Positions 58,375 to 64,000 of a stretch of DNA of 64,000 nt are shown one piece after another. The stretch covers positions 107,792,829 through 107,856,828 of the forward strand of contig JARYHS010009186.1 in the NCBI GenBank assembly GCA_031002005.1, written 5' to 3'. Position 1 is the first letter of the stretch, and the number at the start of each line of letters is the position of its first letter. Under the pieces are notes generated by a model. The model did no database searches. It worked only from the letters and a program-made list of their open reading frames with translations, and had not been told where the DNA came from. This DNA is from Vandiemenella viatica (Eukaryota; Arthropoda; Insecta; Orthoptera; Morabidae). Made by a program: the position numbers and the translations under genes.

Positions 58375-58732
58375 GGTTTAGTATGCATTATCACACTATC
58401 ATAGAGTTAACCACTGGGGGCTGGCCGGTATTTTAAAATAAATTAGTCCTTCGTATAAAAATTGGAAGTGAATATGGATAACGTAGGTATTAGGTTGAAT
58501 GAAACAGCAGTGAGTAACTTTTGGATAAGTCTGAAAATTATATTTAAAATAATATGAAATTTCCACACACATTTTGTTTGATAGGAGAGGCAAGTAAGTT
58601 TTTGCGTTAAGCGTATCTTTTTAGTTATCTTTGTTGTCAAATTGATAGTCAGTTCTTATACTATTAAGATCAATACTTCATGGGATGGTATGTGTCCAGT
58701 ACCAGCATTTTATTTAGTTTATTTTAGTTTAT

Positions 58733-58974
58733 CCATCGAGCGTGGCGGTTTAACGGTTAGCGTCCTCGCCTCGCATTCGGGAGGACGGCGGTTCGAATCC
58801 CCGTCCGGGCATCCAGATTTGAGTTTTCCATGATTTCCCAAATCACTCCAGGCAAATGCCGGGATGCTTCCTTCAAAAGGCCATGGCCAAATTCCTTCCC
58901 ATTCCTTGCCCACCATCCATTCCCGTCTCTAAAGGCCTCGCTGTTGAGAGGCGTAAAGCAGTTTTTTAAAAAAA
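58733..58974 (+). repeat. SINE, family A, full length with TSD
   Basis: Head GAGCGTGGCGGTTTAACGG, B box GGTTCGAATCC at 58790-58800, intact body and GAGAGGCGTAAAGCAG, then an A-rich tail. Flanked by TTAGTTTAT (58724-58732 and 58975-58983). Confidence 0.92.
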
Positions 58975-58983
58975 TTAGTTTAT

Positions 58984-60317
58984 TCAAATGTCGAGTTTCA
59001 TCCGTAACCACCTAAATACGGCTTGTTTTGTCTACTCGTTATGACCGAAGAATTCATCGACAGTATCTCACATCTGAAAATCCTTAATCATTTAGTTTTT
59101 TGCTATTCATACTCCTTCCATTTCTCTGTATTTTTCTGAATACCTTTACTATAATCATCCGCAGGTGGGTCACAATTTTTCCAAAAATGTTTAGTTACTG
59201 TTTTAGAACGATATCCCAATATTTATTCTCCCTGTCACATTAATTTCTAGCATGAGCCAGCTGATACATTTTTACAAAAAAATCTTATATATTTTATCTC
59301 TATTCTTTTTTGTGGTGGTGTGAAACACGACAATTTAATGCAGTCCTGCATCCATTCCAATACTGTTCAAAACTATGCATTTTCTCATACGACTTACATA
59401 GCAAGATCTGTTCCACATATTCTACAGTGGTTGTGTTCCTCAGGAATTCTTTCTCCTCGTAGTACCAGATGTTAACAAATCATTTTTGTGACTTAGCATT
59501 TTGTCTCTTCCTCTAGTACAATCCTTATTCGTCATTTTCATTGAGTTCGTTATGAAGTTTATTGTTTACTTTTGACATCTGAAAATTTTAAATTCTATTA
59601 ACCTGGAATTCACTTAGCTTTAATATGTGTGTGTATGTGGAGAGCACCAAGATTTCTTTGGGGTAAAGGAACTGACGATGTTGTCTATATATTAATAGTT
59701 TAATATAAATCCTACGGGAGTCTAATATCAATAAACAACTGTGTGTATTTTAACTTTCATCATTCGCGTAAAGCACTACCTGACAAATGTTTACAATTTG
59801 TTTCAATATATATATTCATCATTCATCCGTTGTAGATTTACTATCTAGAATTCCCGGATCTACTGAAGTTTATGAAACCAACTGTATTATTCTGTTAGGC
59901 TTACATACAGAGGTAAATAGTAGAAAAATATGCTGACTTATTCTTTAAATTAATTAAAAAAGTGATATCACACGAAAATCTTTAACATTTAACCAAAAAT
60001 ATTATAGGCATATATGATCTGTTGGAGATTGAGAGTGCTTGTATATCATCTGTGAACTCAGTTCAGAGTACTTACGTATTATCTATGGACTCTGTTTCTA
60101 GTTATTTACATTGTGTAGTCAGAGAGATTAATAAACAGTTAAAGCTCGTTGTTTACATGATTTAATCCGCAACATTTTATGGTGCAGATTAATCCACGAC
60201 ATGTTCCTTGGATCAGTAATCTTGGGGCACGAAAAACGCCATATTTATTCTTTTGGTCTAATGCTATGGCTGTTATATAAAATTACTTCAGTAAATTTGT
60301 CCATTTGAACTGGCGCG
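58984..60317. other. Unique AT-rich DNA
   Basis: Nothing recognisable. Confidence 0.5.
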
Positions 60318-60366
60318 GAACTAGATGCGAATGCCGGTATAATTCCTTCAAAAGTACATAGTCAGC
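60318..60366 (+). repeat. SINE fragment, family A, left part
   Basis: GATGCGAATGCCGGTATAAT, TCCTTCAAAAG and CATAGTCAGC match the body upstream of the CCATGGCCGAATTC block. The 3' end of the family reappears at 60670. Confidence 0.7.
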
Positions 60367-60669
60367 TTTTTTTAATTTAATTTAATTGCAATGGAGCACA
60401 GGCTCCGGTGACAATTTCCCTATACCCCCTGCTACCCCCTATCCTGCACCCACCTACATTTGCCCTCAGCAAATTTTATCTTTGCACAGGCTCCGGTGGC
60501 AATTTCCCTACACCCCATCTTCCCCCTATCCTGCACCCACCTACATTTGCCCTCTAGAAATTTTATCTTTAAATTCTTTGAATGTTTTCGGTAAATTATT
60601 CATCATTTCTTATGGTAACTCATTCCAATCTCTGACACCCTTCCCTAAAAAAGAGAATCTTCCCACACC
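60367..60669 (+). repeat. LINE-like repeat M, copy 2, with 88-bp tandem duplication
   Basis: Contains GGAGCACAGGCTCCGGTG and the AATTATTCATCATTTC block shared with 42.8-43.0 kb, and ends in a CATTCCAATCTCTGACACCC stretch common in LINE 3' ends. An 88-bp segment (60396-60483) is duplicated head to tail (60484-60571). It interrupts a family A SINE. Confidence 0.65.
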
Positions 60670-60741
60670 TTCGCGTTCCTCGCTTCCAGTTCTTTCCTGC
60701 CTCTAATGACCTCGACGTCAATAAGGCTTAAAGCAAGGGGA
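60670..60741 (+). repeat. SINE fragment, family A, right part
   Basis: TTCGCGTTCCTCGCTTCCAG, CCTGCCTCTAATGACCTCG and AATAAGGCTTAAAGCAAGGG are the family's 3' end. Confidence 0.75.
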
Positions 60742-60869
60742 AAATGACGTGGAATAAGGTAATTCTGTCGATTTCGTATAGTCCAGTATCACTGAATTGA
60801 TCGAAATGCTTTTTGCACTGTACGGAGGACAATAAATTTGAACGTCTGTACAACCTACTAGAAGTACCA

Positions 60870-61350
60870 GTAAGCTGTAACTTAGTTTTTGCGAAACTGA
60901 ATACTCGAAGACAGCCGTCCGGCTTGTCCACCCACACTTGTTGGTTATGGTTGCACAAGCCGGACTGGCCGTCAAGCGAGCAGACAAAGAGATCGACTGT
61001 TCGCGCAGCGGGCAAGGCTTGCCAACTTTCACACTCGCAGGCGCCAGACATGCCCCGCCGCCGAGCAATTTATTGCCTGTAAAACGCTCTCGCCCGCAAA
61101 TTCTTTCCTTTTTTTCGCCGCTCCCGCGCTCTGAGGAATGGGCTCCATTGTTTTCACACTCGGATTAAGGCGTGACCGCCTCGTCACTTGTACACCCGAC
61201 GCTGTTTGGACGATTTGAGGTTTCATTGTTGTCAGCAGCTGCTCCGTGCAGTGAGCGACGTCGGCTGCTCGGTCTACCAACAGCCCGGCTGGCAGTAAAA
61301 CGTCCGCGGAGGAACGTACAAAATTAGAAACGCAAACAGAACGGCTTTGG
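60870..61350. promoter_or_regulatory. GC-rich island
   Basis: CpG-rich, non-repetitive text between AT-rich flanks. ORFs open on both strands, the longest 61029-61538 (minus, 169 codons), but none has a recognisable motif and several frames are open at once, as expected from composition. A promoter or enhancer is possible, and an unrecognised exon cannot be excluded. Confidence 0.3.
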
Positions 61351-61731
61351 AATGTAACTTGTCGGATCAGAATTACTTCTTGACGAAACTTGCGATGTGG
61401 AAGATTACTGGCACACAACCGTATGCACAAATCGGCATCTTTTGGCTTGTCGAAGTTCAGTAGCAACGAACGCTCTAGATTGAAGCTAGAGGGACATCCG
61501 TTCGAATCCACCCACGGCCAGTAGAGGTTTTTTGACAAAAGGTTTCCGTAACGTAGAACGATACTGATGTGGAAGATCCATCGATATACTAATAGAACAT
61601 TTTTTACCGAGCTATGTCACCGAGGATCAATCACCAACCAATTTCTTCTTTAGCAGATCTGACTTTCCATGGGTATCAAATAGACTTGTTCCGTATCTTT
61701 TGTCTTGAGCATCTTATTTCATTTCTTCTTT

Positions 61732-61926
61732 TTTATGGTTTTATGCGTTCTAGACGTCAAGGTAAGAGGCGGGAGAGGAATGGGGGCCAGGAACGGGAAG
61801 GAATTCGGCAATGGCGTTTTGAAGGAACCATCCTGACATTCACCTAGACCGATTTTGCGAAACCACAGATTCTGAAATTTATCTGCCGGATGGGGTCAGA
61901 GCGTTACTGCTCACCCAATACGCTGT
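61732..61926 (-). repeat. SINE, family A, degraded
   Basis: Minus-strand copy: TTATGCGTTCTAGACGTCAA, GGGGGCCAGGAACGGGAAGG, a diverged body and a head (GTCAGAGCGTTACTGCTCAC). The B-box segment is largely deleted. Confidence 0.75.
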
Positions 61927-63090
61927 GTGTAGATTCTTCCTTACTTGTTGTATATTAATATTCAAACCCTTGTTCTTCCTCTTCTTTTTACTTCTATTTT
62001 CCTGTCCATGATCCACTTCGATATACAGATTGTGCGCAATGTGTAAATTAAGATGATTTCCTCCTCCCAATACCCTCATCAGATTCCTTTTCTCTCCCAA
62101 CCTTGTTATACCTCATTCTGTACCGTCTATATCAATTTCTGCATTCTGATTCACAGCTACTCTGTACTTTTGACATGCTTTTCTTCCTCATGTTTTATTG
62201 TACACTTAATAATCTGATTCGTGCAACACCACAATCAGCAAAATACATTTGGAAAATTAATTTCTTAATTCAATCGCGATCTTACTTTCTATTTGATGAG
62301 AGATTTAAAGATCGCAATTGGGTTCGAAAATGTATAATGGGACGACGTAGATATCTCTGTCCTATCGTATCAGTTTTACGTGATTTTCGAAAGCTAAAAT
62401 CGAGACGTTTTTGTACATACTTAATGTAAACATGACCTGTTCCGTTCTTAACGAACTTTACAGCTAGAATGTGTAGATTATGCGGGTACTCAAGTACAAT
62501 GACATTATTTTTTGGCAAAATTTTAATACTCCTTTGTTGTCCTCTCGCCTGGCATTTTAAGAAACCAGCCTTTATGGTCCCTTAGTTACGACACGAAACA
62601 TAACAGTAATATAGTACTTTCATAAACTATTAACAATACTGCCTTAAAATTTTTTATGGCGATCAACTAAAATGTTTCTACGAGACAGCCATGTTGATTT
62701 AGATATGAAGATGCAAACAACATGACCAATCAGTGAATATCCAAAAAACAATCATTATTTTTCTATTTTTTTCTAAAAAAATTACAAAACTACAGATCCA
62801 CACTGTACAGGATATATGATGGCAAGTGTTTGGATAGTCCCTTTAATGGCCATAGTTTCTAATGCAGAACATTAGCAGTACATAGTATTTAACACAGATT
62901 TAAATGATGTTTAGTGAAAGTTTCACCACCCATCCTTGACCAGCATAGCAGAAAAGTTTAGGGTCCACAATTTAAACATGGAGTATCAAAAGTCAATGGG
63001 CAGCAAGAATCAGATATCTAGATGACGGTAGCACCATGTATCCAGGAAGTCAAGACGGCACTGTGCAAGCTGGTGGTGGCTCCACCGAGA
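61927..63090. other. Unique DNA, no gene identified
   Basis: ORFs at 62103-62429 (plus) and 62282-62518 (minus) overlap and are unrecognised. Confidence 0.5.
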
Positions 63091-63210
63091 ATGTGATCTC
63101 TGGCCATTCTGAACCGACTCATTGACTAGAAATGTTCAGCTACTTGGAAAATGTTATCTCTGTTCATTCTGAACCGACTCATTGACTAGAAATGTTCAGC
63201 TACTTGGAAA
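63091..63210 (+). repeat. 60-bp tandem duplication
   Basis: 63091-63150 and 63151-63210 are the same 60 bases with only about three differences, near the start of the unit. A recent local duplication. Confidence 0.92.
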
Positions 63211-63559
63211 AAATTTGCTGTCATCCATGACCTTCATGTTAAAAATATATATATATATATCAGTTGGCATATATATTGGGTATATCACAAGGTCATTTCA
63301 TCCACAACCTACTGTACCGCTAAAACTTTCGCTGTCATGGATGGCTATAGAGAAAACATGCCTGGCTATTTCTTCAGAGAACTTCCGATGGAATTAAATC
63401 AAGGAGTAACAGATCGGGATCTACAAAAGTGCAAACAGAGCTATTCCTGACCAAACTGTTTCTACAGAAATCTTTAAGTAGAATGTACTTTGTTAATAGT
63501 TAGTTGTGTTTACAAATAATGCACATTTTTAACAACATCATGTATGTAATGTACATTTA

Positions 63560-63610
63560 GAATCACTGACGGTGCCCCGTTCCATAAGGCCGAAACGCGT
63601 CTGAAATGAT
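63560..63610 (+). ncRNA. Decayed hammerhead-like motif
   Basis: CTGACGG (63566-63572; consensus CTGANGA, last A lost), a short GCC/GGC stem, GAAA (63592-63595), a two-pair stem III with GC loop (ACGCGT) and a GTC cleavage triplet ending at 63601. Stem I has three pairs (TCA with TGA). It looks like a relic of the same kind of motif as at 47.2 kb. Confidence 0.3.
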
Positions 63611-64000
63611 GTGAGTAATTAAGAAAAGGTTGTTAATAGACGGTGTTTTTATTTACAAATGTTAAACTAGCAACTACGGAAGAATGATCGATAATCGATG
63701 CACATGTTGAGTCAGTGCCATATCAGGTTACTGTTCTTCATCGGGCAAAAGTGGATCCCATACGATATTAAAAGGTATGTCATGGCATTTTTCTCTTTAG
63801 TAAACGTTGGGTGCTAAATGTCGACGGAAAATCCCTGGACTCACTGAAGTGCGTATAAAGAGAAAGATCACGACTCCGTTAATGTTGATTCGTTCGTTAG
63901 AGAGAAATATTTAACTTTGCGATCAACTTGTTATTTTTCTGAAGAGTGGGTTTGAATGGGTGGTAACCACTTTCATTCTCTACCTACTTTCATCCTCAGG
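63611..64000. other. Unique DNA, nothing identified
   Basis: No gene or repeat can be supported. Confidence 0.5.

Noticed and set aside
61450..61525. tRNA-like segment with GTTCGAATCC
   Set aside because: The T-stem does not pair, the acceptor stem has no partner, and no second copy is visible. It is neither a tRNA gene nor a supportable SINE.
61029..61538. 169-codon ORF on the minus strand
   Set aside because: It overlaps other open frames on both strands in a GC-rich island. No motif, start context or splice signal singles it out, so I list the island and not a gene.

Overview
The window is a eukaryotic, gene-poor stretch of DNA. It is AT-rich, has no long open reading frame, no operon-like packing, no rRNA or intact tRNA gene and no CRISPR array. 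It is full of interspersed repeats: tRNA-derived SINEs with A-tails and target-site duplications (TSDs), hAT, Tc1 and mariner DNA transposons, and 3' ends of non-LTR retrotransposons carrying a (GATGTA)n tail. This repeat mix fits a large insect genome. A polyneopteran (orthopteran, phasmid or cockroach relative) is my best guess, but that is inference and I cannot prove it here.

No host protein-coding gene can be called with confidence. Nearly all ORFs are under 140 codons, begin or end without context, and read as chance. The coding-like exceptions are all transposon debris: a Tc1 transposase (36.7-37.4 kb), a mariner transposase (40.7-41.15 kb, minus), a hAT transposase N-terminus with a TTF-type zinc finger (22.2-22.6 kb, minus), a second hAT transposase remnant (57.8-58.1 kb), and three LINE reverse-transcriptase C-termini (34.2, 35.5 and 45.5 kb) plus another LINE C-terminus (54.4 kb). 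One region (12.35-12.87 kb, minus) looks like a promoter plus first exon with a consensus splice donor.

Layout. 1-12 kb: sparse repeats, a GC-rich island at 2.6-2.9 kb, a degenerate 307-bp tandem pair at 8.3-8.8 kb, and a pyrimidine-rich then homeobox-site-rich segment at 10-11.2 kb. 12-22 kb: possible first exon, SINEs of two families, a hAT end at 16.4 kb. 22-24.3 kb: two hAT insertions with perfect 8-bp TSDs, 205 bp apart, in a GC-richer island with three TTAATGAC sites. 24-33 kb: old SINEs, a possible regulatory block (26.4-27.1 kb), two repeat families. 33-45 kb: the densest repeat cluster, with LINE ends in inverted orientation, a Tc1, a CAGGGGTGG hAT family, a ~133-bp satellite interrupted by a hAT and a mariner, a 216-bp GC-rich MITE and several SINEs with clean TSDs. 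45-64 kb: a small tandem/inverted element with a hammerhead-ribozyme-like core (46.96-47.38 kb), repeats, a SINE split by a hAT (57.3-58.4 kb), a SINE split by a LINE-like repeat (60.3-60.7 kb), and a second, decayed hammerhead-like motif (63.56 kb).

The most noteworthy object is the element at 46,961-47,383. Its 260-bp head-to-tail unit, inverted 5' piece, likely TSD and hammerhead-type fold match the architecture known for animal retrozymes and Penelope-like elements. The insertions allow relative dating: the SINEs at 57.3 and 60.3 kb are older than the hAT and LINE-like repeat inside them, and the satellite at 39.5-41.6 kb is older than the hAT and mariner inside it. The remaining unique DNA is best read as intergenic or intronic sequence with a few islands that may be regulatory.
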